From assembly GCA_937941455.1 (NCBI GenBank), contig CALDHM010000010.1, positions 208,465 through 272,464 of the forward strand: DNA of 64,000 nucleotides. Reading direction: 5' to 3'. How positions within the stretch are numbered: position 1 is the first letter of the stretch; each line of letters begins with the position of its first letter. Source of the DNA: an uncultured Pirellulaceae bacterium (GTDB lineage Bacteria > Planctomycetota > Planctomycetia > Pirellulales > Pirellulaceae). This document shows positions 45,711 to 55,417 of the stretch, piece by piece. Below the pieces are notes generated by a model, which was given only the letters and a program-made list of their open reading frames with translations, had not been told where the DNA came from and made no database searches. The translations under genes were made by a program, and so were the position numbers.

Positions 45711-47381
45711 ATGCCTTCCGATATCGAAATCGCTCGTCAAATCACACTGAAACCCATCACCCACATCGCTGAGCAATTGGGACTGTCGCCCGATCATCTC
45801 GAAGTCTTCGGAAAATACAAGGCAAAGCTTCCTCTTTCGCTCATCGATTTGGAGCGAGCGAAAAAATGCCGATTGGTTTTGGTCTCCGCCATATCGCCGA
45901 CTCCGCCAGGGGAGGGAAAGACGACCACCTCGATCGGGCTGGCCCAAGGCTTGAATCGGATCGGCCACAAGACCACGGTGGTCTTGCGCGAACCATCGTT
46001 GGGCCCAGTCTTTGGCATCAAAGGGGGAGCGACCGGAGGAGGCTGGTCGCAAGTCTTGCCGATGGAGGACATCAATCTCCATTTTACAGGGGACTTCGCG
46101 GCAATCGAGAAAGCGCACAACCTGTTGGCCGCCCTCATCGACAACAATTTGCAGAACCGCGCAAATTCGCTCAATATCGACCCGCGGACCGTCGTGTGGA
46201 AACGAGTCTTCGACATGAACGACCGCGCTCTGCGGCAAATCACCGTCGGTTTGGGGGGGACCGCCAACGGGATTCCGCGCGAGACGGGCTTCGACATCAC
46301 GGCGGCCTCGGAGATCATGGCGATCCTGTGCCTGTCGAATGATCTGCCGGACCTGAAACGGCGGCTGGCCAACATCTTTATCGGCTTCACCTGGGATCGG
46401 CAACCGGTTTACGCGCGAGATCTTAAAGCCGCCGGTGCCATGGCTGCCTTGCTGAAGGACGCCATCAAACCGAACCTGGTGCAAACGCTCGAGGGAACCC
46501 CGGCAATCATCCACGGCGGCCCCTTCGCGAATATCGCACAGGGAACCAACTCGGTGATCGCCACGCGGATGGGGATGTCGCTGTCCGATTTCGTCGTGAC
46601 CGAGGCGGGATTCGGTTTCGACCTGGGTGCCGAAAAATTCTTCGACATCAAATGCCAGTCGGCGGACCTCAGCCCGTCGGCGGTGGTCATTGTGGCGACC
46701 TTGAGGGCCCTAAAGTATCACGGCAAGGCGGATTTGAAAGTCGTCGCCGAACCGAACCCCCTGGCCCTGCGAGATGGTCTCGGGAACCTCGAAAAACATC
46801 TGGAAAACGCCGCTCGTTTCGGTGTCCCTGCGGTTGTAGCCATCAACAAGTTTGCTACCGATCCCGCAGATGAAATCGCCATCGTCCGTGACGCCTGCGA
46901 ACGGTTGGGGGTCCCCGCCGTCGAAGCCGATGTGTGGGGCTCAGGTGGGCGGGGTGCCGAGGCGCTGGCCAAGATCGTGGCGGACAAGGCGAGGAGTTTC
47001 ACCGGCCGATTCAAGCCTCTCTATGATTGGAGTTGGCCGATCAAGAAAAAAATCGAAACAATTTGCCAGGACTACTACGGCGCGGCGGGCGTTGACTTTT
47101 TGCCCCGAGCAGTTGCCGACCTCAAAACCATCAAAAAACTTGGCCTCGACGGCGTTCCCGTCTGCATGGCCAAAACGCAAAAATCCCTCTCCGACAACCC
47201 CGACCTCGTGGGCAGGCCGCGCGACTTCGTGGTGACCGTGCGACAAATCGAAATCGCGGCCGGGGCTGGCTTTGTGGTCCCCATCACGGGCGAGATGATG
47301 CGCATGCCGGGCTTGCCCAACGTTCCGTCGGCCGAGCACATCGACATCGACGACGAGGGGAACATTTCGGGATTGTTCTAG
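45711..47381 (+). CDS. fhs: Formate--tetrahydrofolate ligase
   Basis: Makes 10-formyl-THF from formate, THF and ATP, feeding purine synthesis and C1 metabolism. The 556 residues match the family. Signatures: ATP site TPPGEGKTTTSIGLAQGL, REPSLGPVFGIKGGATGGGWSQV, LHFTGDFAAI, and GFGFDLGAEKFFDIKC. The ATG at 45711 follows GGAGA and matches the normal N-terminus; an in-frame start at 45651 would add 20 residues. A hairpin with stem GAGCAG/CTGCTC (47387-47406) follows the stop without T-run. With fhcC (9.4 kb) it would link the methanofuran/methanopterin pathway to folate via formate. Confidence 0.97.
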   Translation: MPSDIEIARQITLKPITHIAEQLGLSPDHLEVFGKYKAKLPLSLIDLERAKKCRLVLVSAISPTPPGEGKTTTSIGLAQGLNRIGHKTTVVLREPSLGPVFGIKGGATGGGWSQVLPMEDINLHFTGDFAAIEKAHNLLAALIDNNLQNRANSLNIDPRTVVWKRVFDMNDRALRQITVGLGGTANGIPRETGFDITAASEIMAILCLSNDLPDLKRRLANIFIGFTWDRQPVYARDLKAAGAMAALLKDAIKPNLVQTLEGTPAIIHGGPFANIAQGTNSVIATRMGMSLSDFVVTEAGFGFDLGAEKFFDIKCQSADLSPSAVVIVATLRALKYHGKADLKVVAEPNPLALRDGLGNLEKHLENAARFGVPAVVAINKFATDPADEIAIVRDACERLGVPAVEADVWGSGGRGAEALAKIVADKARSFTGRFKPLYDWSWPIKKKIETICQDYYGAAGVDFLPRAVADLKTIKKLGLDGVPVCMAKTQKSLSDNPDLVGRPRDFVVTVRQIEIAAGAGFVVPITGEMMRMPGLPNVPSAEHIDIDDEGNISGLF

Positions 47382-47593
47382 GGCGTGAGCAGACGCTCGA
47401 CTGCTCGATTAGACGAACAAGTTTGCCCGCGCTGATTCAAGCCTCCGGCAATCCGAAATTTTCTAGCCCACAAGCGGGGGCTAACGTCTCGCAACGGATT
47501 CCCGCCAACCATCGATTCGCGATCCGATCCGGAAAATCATCCGCCTAGTGACAGCCCTTGCCTGCATATATTCGAGATGGCAAAACGTCGAGT

Positions 47594-48601
47594 TCAATCG
47601 CTGAATCGAGCTCGAATCGCGGCCATCGCCTGCAATAGATCCTGGGGAATCGGCGCGATGAATTCGATGGGTTGCCGCGTTGACGGATGAACCAATCGCA
47701 AGCGATGCGCATGCAGGGCCTGACGGTGCAGCAACACGGTCGTGTCGTTTTCGTCTCGGTACAACTCGCCGCGCAGGAAGCGCGAGCGACCACTGTAGAG
47801 TTTGTCGGCTAAGATCGGGCAACCAATCGATGCCAAATGGACACGCAATTGATGCGTGCGCCCTGTCTTCGGGAGAAGTCGCAGCCAAGCGAACCCGCCG
47901 ATTCGCTCGACGACCTCGTAGGCTGTGACCGCTGGTTTGCTGCTGCTATGTTCATCGCGGATCGCCATTTTCTCTCGCTGATAAGGGTGCACGCCGATCG
48001 GTTTATCGATGACGTCGCGATCGCGATCCGGGGCGGGGCTGACGATGGCCAGGTACTCTTTCTCGACCCGCCGATTTTCGAATTGCTTGGTCAGCCACGC
48101 GTGTGCCGCGTCATGTTTGGCCACGAGGATCACTCCCGAGGTATCCCGATCCAGACGATGCACGATCCCCGGGCGAGTCGGTCCCCCGAGTGCCGACAGG
48201 TTCTGAAAATGATGCGCCAGCGCGGCCGCCATGGTTCCGGCCCAATGCCCCTTGGCGGGATGCACCACCATCGCCGGCGGTTTATTAATGGCAACGATGT
48301 GTTCGTCTTCGTACAGAACATCCAATGGAATGTTTTCTGGGATGGGACCGCTGGGAGGGGGCTCGGGCACTTGAATCACGACCTTTTGCCCGAGGGTTAG
48401 ACGCTGGGACGGTTTGCCCGGCTGCCCGTCGACCGTCACTCGTTGCTTGCGAATGACTGCTTGCAACCGCGCCCGGCTGAACCCTTCTAGGCGGGCCGTC
48501 AAGAAATGATCCAAGCGCAGTTGCTGGTCATCGGGCCCGACGGTCAACTCGATCAATTCGCCGGGATACTCCGCAGAGGGATTCACAATCAGATCTGCCA
48601 A
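47594..48601 (-). CDS. rluD: RluA family 23S rRNA pseudouridine synthase (RluD-like)
   Basis: A 335-residue enzyme. An N-terminal S4 RNA-binding domain (RLDHFLTARLEGFSRARLQAVIRKQRVTVDG) precedes the catalytic domain with PGIVHRLDRDTSGVILVAKHD, holding the catalytic Asp, and KTGRTHQLRVHLASIGCPILADKLYS. The start at 48601 is TTG; a GTG at 48586 is also possible and neither has a strong ribosome site. No neighbour is functionally linked. The exact site specificity is inferred from family similarity. Confidence 0.93.
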   Translation of the reverse strand: MADLIVNPSAEYPGELIELTVGPDDQQLRLDHFLTARLEGFSRARLQAVIRKQRVTVDGQPGKPSQRLTLGQKVVIQVPEPPPSGPIPENIPLDVLYEDEHIVAINKPPAMVVHPAKGHWAGTMAAALAHHFQNLSALGGPTRPGIVHRLDRDTSGVILVAKHDAAHAWLTKQFENRRVEKEYLAIVSPAPDRDRDVIDKPIGVHPYQREKMAIRDEHSSSKPAVTAYEVVERIGGFAWLRLLPKTGRTHQLRVHLASIGCPILADKLYSGRSRFLRGELYRDENDTTVLLHRQALHAHRLRLVHPSTRQPIEFIAPIPQDLLQAMAAIRARFSD

Positions 48602-48720
48602 GGAAAATCGCTGAAGACTTCGGATTGCTCTTGGATTAAACTGTGGGATGATAACTTCATCCTCATCATTTCGGTTGGATTTGAATCCACGATCAGCAAA
48701 CAGGCAAGTAGTGTAGGCAT

Positions 48721-48948
48721 ATGAAATTCATTGAGATGACCGGAGCTACTTTGGCAAAGGTCTTGAACGATGGCGAACTCCACGATGCGGATTTTCAGTC
48801 GGCTGGTGTGCAACCGGATTCGATCGTCCGCGTCAATCAACAAGGGGATATCGAGGTGCGACGCCCGTTGAAGTGGGACGTTATCGGCGGCCTGCTCGGC
48901 AATTTTCATGAGCGGCTGAAGAAAACCACCGGGTTGGATTGGGCTTAG
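48721..48948 (+). CDS. Small protein of unknown function (75 aa)
   Basis: MKFIEMTGATLAKVLNDGELHDADFQSAGVQ and then VRVNQQGDIEVRRPLKWDVIGGLLGNFHERLKKTTG. The composition and regular hydrophobic pattern look like a real small globular protein, and a TAGG ribosome-site-like sequence precedes the ATG. Cytosolic, no known domain. It is divergent from the rluD-type gene, 119 bases apart. Confidence 0.6.
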   Translation: MKFIEMTGATLAKVLNDGELHDADFQSAGVQPDSIVRVNQQGDIEVRRPLKWDVIGGLLGNFHERLKKTTGLDWA

Positions 48949-49096
48949 GTCCCCGCAGCCTCTGGCCGTTTTTCGAGTTCGTGTGTCTCCGCGGAAGGTC
49001 ATGGCCGTCCGACCTGATGCTCGCTTGAATTTGCAGTCGCCGCATGCTGCGCCGGCCCCGAAAATGGTGTTGGGTCGGCCAAAACGCGGCTTCCGC

Positions 49097-50419
49097 TCAA
49101 ACTCCGGCGTTGCGCGTTTGCAAATCGCGATGAACGGCCAGGCTCATCTCGTCCTCGATTTGGGGCAAGCCTTGCGTCCGATAGAGCCACTCGAATATTG
49201 GGGAGGCCATCAGGGTGGTGATGATAGCCATAACCACCAAGATCGCGAATAACTCGGGCGAAATGATCCCCCGTTCCAGTCCGATGTTGATAATGATCAA
49301 TTCCATCAAGCCCCGTGCGTTCATCAGTGTGCCAATGCCGAGAGCTTCTCGGTGGGGAATTCCGGTCGCGCGAGCCGCCGCCCAACCAGCGACTCCCTTG
49401 CCAATGATCGCAACCGCCAACACCGCTAGGCCGACCAACCACAACGTCGAGGTATTGAGCAAGCTGAGTCGAGTATTCAGCCCCGAGTAGGTGAAGAACA
49501 GCGGCAGCAACAGGGCCACCGTCAGGGGTTGGATGCGCTCGATAACTTGGCGGTTGACCAGCGGACGGGGCATCGTCGCTCCCGCGATGAACGCGCCGAA
49601 AACAGCATGCAGGTGCAGTGCATCGGTCGTCATGGCCGCCAAGGACATCCAAATTATGGCGGCGACTAATCCGGTTTCGCTCACCTCGCCGTCCTCCCCT
49701 AAAAATCGCTGGGAGAACCGCTTGAGCAATGGCCGCACGACGGCAAAAGCAAACACAACAAACGCCGCACCTCCGACGATGCTGCCGATCGCACTTTGAA
49801 AATTACCCGAGAAGCTGGCCAAGACGATCGCCAGCAGGCACCATGCGGCGGCATCATCGATCGCACCGGCCCCGAGCGCGACGGTGCCCATCCGTGTACC
49901 AGCCAAGCCCTTGAAGTGGATGATTCGCGCGAGCATCGGAAACGCGGTGATGCACATCGATGCGCCCAAAAACAAACAAGCCTCGAGCAGCGAGGTCGCT
50001 TCAGGAAACAAATCGGTCGACCGATGCAAGGCGTAGGCTAAGGTGCCACCAAGCACAAAAGGGGTCGCCATACCCGCCACCGACACCGCAATCGAGCTGT
50101 GAAGAAACCGCCGCACGATATCGATACGAAACTCCAACCCCACGACAAACATGTAGAGTGCCAAACCCAGCTGCGACGCCGGGAACAAGTAGCTCTGCGT
50201 ATCGCGACTGCTTTGGGAGACGTCCCAGGGGAAGCAAAACTGCTGCAACTCGGGGAGCCACAGCCCGAATACCGATGGCCCCAACAGAACACCGGTGATC
50301 ATTTCGGCAACGACTTGGGGTTGGCCTATCCAGCGGGCCACGATTCCGACGATCCGGCAGGCGGCAAGAATGATGGCGATCTGCAGGAAAAACTGGATGG
50401 CTAGTTGCAGATTGCTCAT
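49097..50419 (-). CDS. Cation:proton antiporter (CPA2 family)
   Basis: A 440-residue inner-membrane protein with 12-13 hydrophobic segments. CPA2 signatures are seen: GQPQVVAEMITGVLLGPS at the N-terminus, LALYMFVVGLEF, and the ion site GAGAIDDAAAWCLLAIV with the paired Asp residues; MNARGLMELIIINIG near the end is also typical. It exchanges Na or K for protons. ATG at 50419 with AGG 8 bases upstream is chosen over 50440. It lacks a C-terminal TrkA-N domain. Confidence 0.93.
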   Translation of the reverse strand: MSNLQLAIQFFLQIAIILAACRIVGIVARWIGQPQVVAEMITGVLLGPSVFGLWLPELQQFCFPWDVSQSSRDTQSYLFPASQLGLALYMFVVGLEFRIDIVRRFLHSSIAVSVAGMATPFVLGGTLAYALHRSTDLFPEATSLLEACLFLGASMCITAFPMLARIIHFKGLAGTRMGTVALGAGAIDDAAAWCLLAIVLASFSGNFQSAIGSIVGGAAFVVFAFAVVRPLLKRFSQRFLGEDGEVSETGLVAAIIWMSLAAMTTDALHLHAVFGAFIAGATMPRPLVNRQVIERIQPLTVALLLPLFFTYSGLNTRLSLLNTSTLWLVGLAVLAVAIIGKGVAGWAAARATGIPHREALGIGTLMNARGLMELIIINIGLERGIISPELFAILVVMAIITTLMASPIFEWLYRTQGLPQIEDEMSLAVHRDLQTRNAGV

Positions 50420-50706
50420 GGATGGAACCTGAAAAACCAAACAACTTCAGCCTGAACGCCATTCGCGTCAGAAACTGCTGCTGGGAATTGTCCTTTCAGC
50501 AGCTTGGAAGTTGCCCGAAAATAACCGGAACCCATAACCAAATGCTAATCGGTTTGCCTACGATTAACAAGGGAAGCGGAGATCGTCTCACGGGGCCTTG
50601 GCGATCTATGACAAGGCAGAACCAAATAAAACCTGCATCGCTCTGCCGACTGCATTGTCAATCCCTGGGATCGCGACCGGCCGCGCCACCGCGTCGCACC
50701 AGCCAA

Positions 50707-51912
50707 TCAATCTTGAAAGCCGGCGTCGATTTCGAGCAACTCTTCGATCCAAATCCGCAGATCGTTTTCGTAGACGCTGGCCATATCCCCCTTCACTAAC
50801 TGGCGCAGAAACGCTGCCGCGCCATCCTCGACCAGCAGTGCCTCATCGGCGCTTTGATAGCGTTCCTCGGGTTGGGGAGCCACCAAACCCTTCACAAAGC
50901 CCATCAGCAGGCTATTGGTGGCGACCTCGCGGGGCATGATTTTGGGGAGTTCCTCGATGATATTTTTTTTCAGGCTGAACAAACTGGCGAAGTCCGACGC
51001 ACTCGAAAACATCGAACGCCCCGACAACAGTTCCACCGTCACATAGCCGATGCTGGCCAAGTCCGACAGCGGCGTGCAACGTTTCCCCTCGACCACTTCG
51101 ATCGCCGCGTAGGCCGGTGTGCAAGCCCGTCGCGAAGGCGGATCCTCCATCGCAAAAGCCGAACCGATATCTATTATTTTAGCTTGGCCTGTCCGCTTCA
51201 GCATGATGTTGGCCGGCTTGATGTCGGCATGGACGATGCCGTGCCGGTGCAGCGCCGCCAGGGCACTCAGACAACTTTGAATGATGGCGATCGCCACACC
51301 GGGCTTGAATCGGGGTTGATCCGGCCCGGCGGTCACGAGCACGTCATTCATGCGGTGCCATTGTTTGGCCGAGAATCGTTCCTTGATGTAGCCGTAAAAC
51401 TTCGGGGTCATCAGCCGCCGCAGATCGTAACCCTCGACCCATTCCATAACCATCATGCGAATGCGATTGCGATCGAGAAAGTTCTGGACTTGCAGTAAGT
51501 TGTCATGCTGAATGCCTGCGACCATCGCGGCGACCTTCCCCACGCGCATCATGTCGTCGTCGTAGTCTTCTGGCGTCCGATAGCGATCAGGAGAGAAAAT
51601 TTTCAGGGCGACCGGCAGAGTGAAATTGTCGGCGCCTCGGCGTTGACTCAAAAAGACCTTGCCTTGCCCACCAGAACCCAGCTCGCGAATCAACTGCAAA
51701 TGGGTCGTCCAACTCATCCGCTTCTCGCCGATGATGCCCGAGTAACGCTGGGTCAGCTCGATGTTGCCCCCCAGTTCAAACTCCTGGCCGGATGTTTGAG
51801 TCAATTGCAGGCGATCGCCCGTGCGCGTTTGAAGTAACTCGGTTCGAGATTCGGACAAGGGAATATGCACCTCTAGGAAACGATCCCGCGTTTTCTGTCG
51901 CAGGGACGACAT
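50707..51912 (-). CDS. Cytosolic Ser/Thr protein kinase
   Basis: A 401-residue kinase. About 70 N-terminal residues of unknown fold precede the kinase domain: glycine loop GSGGQGKVFLS, ATP lysine in VALKIF, Glu region, catalytic loop IVHADIKPANIM (Arg of HRD replaced by Ala, catalytic Asp kept), DFG as IDIGSA, AYAAIEV in place of APE, and a helix-F Asp in LSDLASIGY. So it is probably active, but in the atypical RIO/Pkn2-like manner. No transmembrane segment. The start at 51912 (MSSLRQKTRDRF) lacks a strong ribosome site; an in-frame start at 51981 is less likely. Confidence 0.88.
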   Translation of the reverse strand: MSSLRQKTRDRFLEVHIPLSESRTELLQTRTGDRLQLTQTSGQEFELGGNIELTQRYSGIIGEKRMSWTTHLQLIRELGSGGQGKVFLSQRRGADNFTLPVALKIFSPDRYRTPEDYDDDMMRVGKVAAMVAGIQHDNLLQVQNFLDRNRIRMMVMEWVEGYDLRRLMTPKFYGYIKERFSAKQWHRMNDVLVTAGPDQPRFKPGVAIAIIQSCLSALAALHRHGIVHADIKPANIMLKRTGQAKIIDIGSAFAMEDPPSRRACTPAYAAIEVVEGKRCTPLSDLASIGYVTVELLSGRSMFSSASDFASLFSLKKNIIEELPKIMPREVATNSLLMGFVKGLVAPQPEERYQSADEALLVEDGAAAFLRQLVKGDMASVYENDLRIWIEELLEIDAGFQD

Positions 51913-52125
51913 GGACCCGGCTCCGGCATGTTCGACGGCAGTACTCCACGACCACCAGACGCAGACCCAACCACCAAGCACTCACGGCTCGTTGAGCGAA
52001 CTTCGGAAAACTTGCGGCTCGCAGCGATTCGGCCTCATTCATCGTGTCGCCCGGCCCAAGCTCCATAATACGAAAGGGAGTCGGAAACGGTCTAGACCTT
52101 TTCGACCGCGATTTCCTCGGAATAA

Positions 52126-53121
52126 CTAGCGTCTCGGCCAATCGTGCGGGATTCGCCGTGAGGGCCGCGAGAATCCGAGGTCTTTGTCGACCTCGTTCCA
52201 CAACGGCAACCCTTGTTGCCAGCGAGCCAGATTGTCGCAGAACAGGCGAACCGTATCGGACACTCGATAGCGCGATTGTGCGCCGACGTGAGGGGTGATC
52301 AAAAGATTAGGTGCCGACCATAGCGGGCTGTCATCGTGCGGTGGTTCATGGAAGGCGACATCGATCGCCGCCCCGCGCAGTTGGCCTGATTGCAACGCCT
52401 CCACCAAAGCCTCTTCATCCACGAGTTGACCCCGTCCGACATTGATGAACCATGACCCCACAGGCATCCGCGCAAACTGAGCGCGGCCAATTCCCAAACG
52501 TGTCGATTCCAACAAGGGCAAGGTACAGATCAAAATGTCGGCAGTCGCAAAAACTTCATCGGTGCGATCCGGCGGCACCACAGCGACGCCCGGCATGTCG
52601 ATCTCGTCGGCGAAGTAATCGGTCGCCCTGATTGAATGCGGGCGCAGCGGCAACAAGTATTCGGCGATGCGCTGCCCATTGCCACCGAATCCGAGAATAC
52701 CTATGCGTGCCCCTTGGACCTCAGCCGTCGGCAGTCGTTCATACTGCCGGCGACACTGTGCGGCAAGGAAGGTGGGAATCCCGCGCAGCAGGGCCAGGAG
52801 CAGGGCGAGCGTATGCTCGGCGACCTGTCGCGAGAACAATCCGGCTGATCCCGACACCACGATGTTCGATCGAATCACCGACGGGACCAAACAGTGATCA
52901 AGGCCTGCCGCCGTCGATTGGATCCAGCGCAAGCGCCCCTGCGCGACGACTTGCTCCCAGGGCATCGGCACCTTGGCGTGCCCGCAGAAAACGTTCGCTA
53001 CAAAAATCGCTTCGGCGATTTCGGATTGTTCTGCGACAATGACGCGTGCGGTGGAGGCTGACTGCTGGATTTGCTCGACCTGCTCGGCAGTGACCGGGAA
53101 ACAAAGCACAATGGTTTCCAT
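52126..53121 (-). CDS. D-2-hydroxyacid dehydrogenase family oxidoreductase
   Basis: A 331-residue NAD(P)-dependent dehydrogenase. NAD-binding GILGFGGNGQRIAEYLLPLRP, then catalytic Arg in INVGRGQLVDEEAL, Glu in IDVAFHEPPHD, and His in LLITPHVGAQSR. The family reduces 2-oxoacids; the specific substrate is unknown. Start ATG at 53121 with GAGGCGGTGACG upstream. It starts 10 bases after the stop of the threonine aldolase gene, third in a same-strand run kbl-ltaE-this gene, so it may act on a product of threonine/glycine breakdown (inference). Confidence 0.9.
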   Translation of the reverse strand: METIVLCFPVTAEQVEQIQQSASTARVIVAEQSEIAEAIFVANVFCGHAKVPMPWEQVVAQGRLRWIQSTAAGLDHCLVPSVIRSNIVVSGSAGLFSRQVAEHTLALLLALLRGIPTFLAAQCRRQYERLPTAEVQGARIGILGFGGNGQRIAEYLLPLRPHSIRATDYFADEIDMPGVAVVPPDRTDEVFATADILICTLPLLESTRLGIGRAQFARMPVGSWFINVGRGQLVDEEALVEALQSGQLRGAAIDVAFHEPPHDDSPLWSAPNLLITPHVGAQSRYRVSDTVRLFCDNLARWQQGLPLWNEVDKDLGFSRPSRRIPHDWPRR

Positions 53122-53131
53122 CGTCACCGCC

Positions 53132-54187
53132 TCAACCGGTTGGCAGTCGCCCGCAGACCAGTTGCTGATGCAGTCGCTCGATGACGGCGACGGCCTGCTG
53201 CGCAGCTGGTAACGAGATATGCAGATGCGTGACGGCCCGCACATGGCAGCGGCTGAACGGCAGCATCCAGACCCCGGCCTCTTTGGCTAACTCACAGAAC
53301 CGAGCGGCCGAGAGCCGCTGGCTGTCGATGCGAAAGATCACGATATTCGTGTCGACTTGCTCGGGCTCCAGCCGAAAAAATTCGCAGCGGCGAATACCGT
53401 CGGCCAGGATGGCTGCGGTCTGGTGATCGCGAGCGAGTCGCTCAATGTTATGATCCAGGGCATACAAGGCAGCCGCGGCCAGGATTCCGGACTGCCGCAT
53501 CCCCCCCCCGAACAACTTGCGGATTCGCCGCAGCGGAGCCAACATCTCGCGCGGGCCAGCCAAGGCGCTGCCAACCGGTGCCCCTAGCCCCTTTGAGAAA
53601 CAGACGCTGACCGTATCGAACTCGCGGGCCCAGACATCGGCAGCGATTCCCGTCGCCACCACGGCATTGAACAAACGCGCGCCATCGAGGTGCGTGGCCA
53701 AGCCTTGATCGCGAGCCCAGCGACAAAGTGCTTGCACGTTTTCCAGCGGCAGGATGACTCCACCTCCTCGATTATGAGTGTTTTCGAGGGTAAGTAAGCG
53801 TGTACGGGCCGCGTGCTCGTTGTCGGGGCGAATCAGATCGGCGACGTCAGCAACCTGGAACGTGCTGCGAACACCGCGGACAGTCCGAGCGATCACACCT
53901 GACAGTTGCGCGAAGGCGCCTTGCTCATAATTGAAGATGTGACACCCCTCCTCGCAGATCATTTCGTCACCCGGTCGGCAGTGCAAGCGAACCGCCGCTT
54001 GATTCGTCATCGTCCCCGAGGGCATGAACATGGCGGCTTCCTTGCCTAGCAGCTCGGCGATCCGCTCTTGAAGTTTCGCGGTGGTCGGATCGACATCAAT
54101 CACATCATCCCCCACCTCGGCGCTAGCCATCGCCTGCCGCATGGCCGGGCAAGGTTGTGTGACCGTATCGCTGCGCAGATCGATCAT
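53132..54187 (-). CDS. ltaE: Low-specificity L-threonine aldolase
   Basis: A 351-residue PLP enzyme cleaving L-threonine to glycine and acetaldehyde. MIDLRSDTVTQPCPAMRQAMASAEVGDDV is the classic N-terminus; the PLP lysine is in VSVCFSKGLGAPVGSALAG, and HLDGARLFNA holds the Asp that contacts the cofactor. Ribosome site GAGGAG 5 bases upstream. Sits 21 bases after the stop of kbl on the same strand, and 10 bases before the dehydrogenase gene. Both enzymes make glycine. Confidence 0.96.
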   Translation of the reverse strand: MIDLRSDTVTQPCPAMRQAMASAEVGDDVIDVDPTTAKLQERIAELLGKEAAMFMPSGTMTNQAAVRLHCRPGDEMICEEGCHIFNYEQGAFAQLSGVIARTVRGVRSTFQVADVADLIRPDNEHAARTRLLTLENTHNRGGGVILPLENVQALCRWARDQGLATHLDGARLFNAVVATGIAADVWAREFDTVSVCFSKGLGAPVGSALAGPREMLAPLRRIRKLFGGGMRQSGILAAAALYALDHNIERLARDHQTAAILADGIRRCEFFRLEPEQVDTNIVIFRIDSQRLSAARFCELAKEAGVWMLPFSRCHVRAVTHLHISLPAAQQAVAVIERLHQQLVCGRLPTG

Positions 54188-54208
54188 GGAACTCCTCGTG
54201 GCCTCCGC

Positions 54209-55384
54209 TCAAAGTTTCGCGAACGCATCGAGAGCCCGCTCGATATGTTCATCGTCAAGGGCTGCCGAGACTTGCAGGCGCAACCTGGCCTGACCACGCG
54301 GGACGACGGGAAACCCGAAACCGATGATCATGATGCCCATTTCGAAGAGCCGCTTCGATTTGCGAATGGCTTCAGCTTCATCCCCAATCATGATGGGGAT
54401 GATCGCCGTGGGGCTGTCATGGCAATCGAAGCCTAACTTCTTCAAGCCGCTGCGAAATTTAGCGACGTTCCCGTGGAGTTTCGCGACAATTTCGGGGTGA
54501 CTGTCGAGGATTTCGATCGCCTTTTTGGCACTGTAGGCGACCGTGGCTGGCAGCGCGTTGGAAAACAGACTCGGCCGCGCCCGTTGCTCCAGCACCTCGA
54601 TCGCCCGCTGCGAAGCGGCGATATAGCCCCCAGCAGCCCCCCCCAAGGCCTTGCCAAGCGTCCCAGTGAGGACATCGATCTTTCTAAACAAATTGAAATG
54701 CTCAGGAGTCCCGCGACCCGTCTTCCCCAACACGCCGATGCCGTGCGAGTCATCGACGACCAGCATCGCTTCGTAACGCTGGCAGAGCTCGACCAACTGG
54801 GGCAGATGGGCGACGTCCCCCTCCATGCTGAACACGCCGTCCGTAACCACCCAGCGGCAGGGATGCTGCCGCGTCTCGCGCAGCTGCGATTCGAGTTGTT
54901 CGAGGTCGGAATGTTTGTAAACTTTTTTCATTACCGATTTCGCCATCAATTTCATGCCGTCGATTATCGAGGCATGATTCAGCTCGTCCGAGAGGATCGC
55001 ATCTTCGGGTCCGACCAGCGTAGGGAAGAGAGCCTCGTTGGCATTCCAACAGCTAACATAGGTCAGCGAACTTTCTGTCCCGACGAACTCAGCGATTTTC
55101 GCCTCGAGCTGACGATGGCAATCGAGGGTACCGCAGATGAAGCGGACCGACGCGGTCCCGGCCCCATAATCACGCAAGCCCTGAATGCCCGCCTCGATGA
55201 CAGCGGGGTGGTCGGCCAAACCCAGATAGTTGTTGGCACAGAGCACCAGAACCTCGCCTTTCCCCTTGATTTTCACGACCGCTCGCATCGGCGATTCGAT
55301 TTCGTAGAACGGTTTGAGCTGTCCCGAATCGCGCAGGTCGGCGATGATCTGGTCGGTCCGTTGGGTGAATGCAGCATTAGGCAT
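54209..55384 (-). CDS. kbl: Glycine C-acetyltransferase (2-amino-3-ketobutyrate CoA ligase)
   Basis: A 391-residue PLP enzyme of the alpha-oxoamine synthase family, turning 2-amino-3-oxobutyrate and CoA into glycine and acetyl-CoA. Signatures: NNYLGLADHP, GTASVRFICGTLDCHRQLE, MLVVDDSHGIGVLGKTGRG, and the PLP lysine in LTGTLGKALGGAAGGYIA. Threonine dehydrogenase (tdh), the usual partner, is not here; ltaE follows instead. Start ATG at 55384 with GGAG 8 bases upstream. First gene of the cluster with ltaE and the hydroxyacid dehydrogenase; the OsmC gene is just upstream (33 bases). Confidence 0.96.
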   Translation of the reverse strand: MPNAAFTQRTDQIIADLRDSGQLKPFYEIESPMRAVVKIKGKGEVLVLCANNYLGLADHPAVIEAGIQGLRDYGAGTASVRFICGTLDCHRQLEAKIAEFVGTESSLTYVSCWNANEALFPTLVGPEDAILSDELNHASIIDGMKLMAKSVMKKVYKHSDLEQLESQLRETRQHPCRWVVTDGVFSMEGDVAHLPQLVELCQRYEAMLVVDDSHGIGVLGKTGRGTPEHFNLFRKIDVLTGTLGKALGGAAGGYIAASQRAIEVLEQRARPSLFSNALPATVAYSAKKAIEILDSHPEIVAKLHGNVAKFRSGLKKLGFDCHDSPTAIIPIMIGDEAEAIRKSKRLFEMGIMIIGFGFPVVPRGQARLRLQVSAALDDEHIERALDAFAKL

Positions 55385-55417
55385 GTTCGTACTCCAAAAG
55401 GTCAAAACACCGTTAAC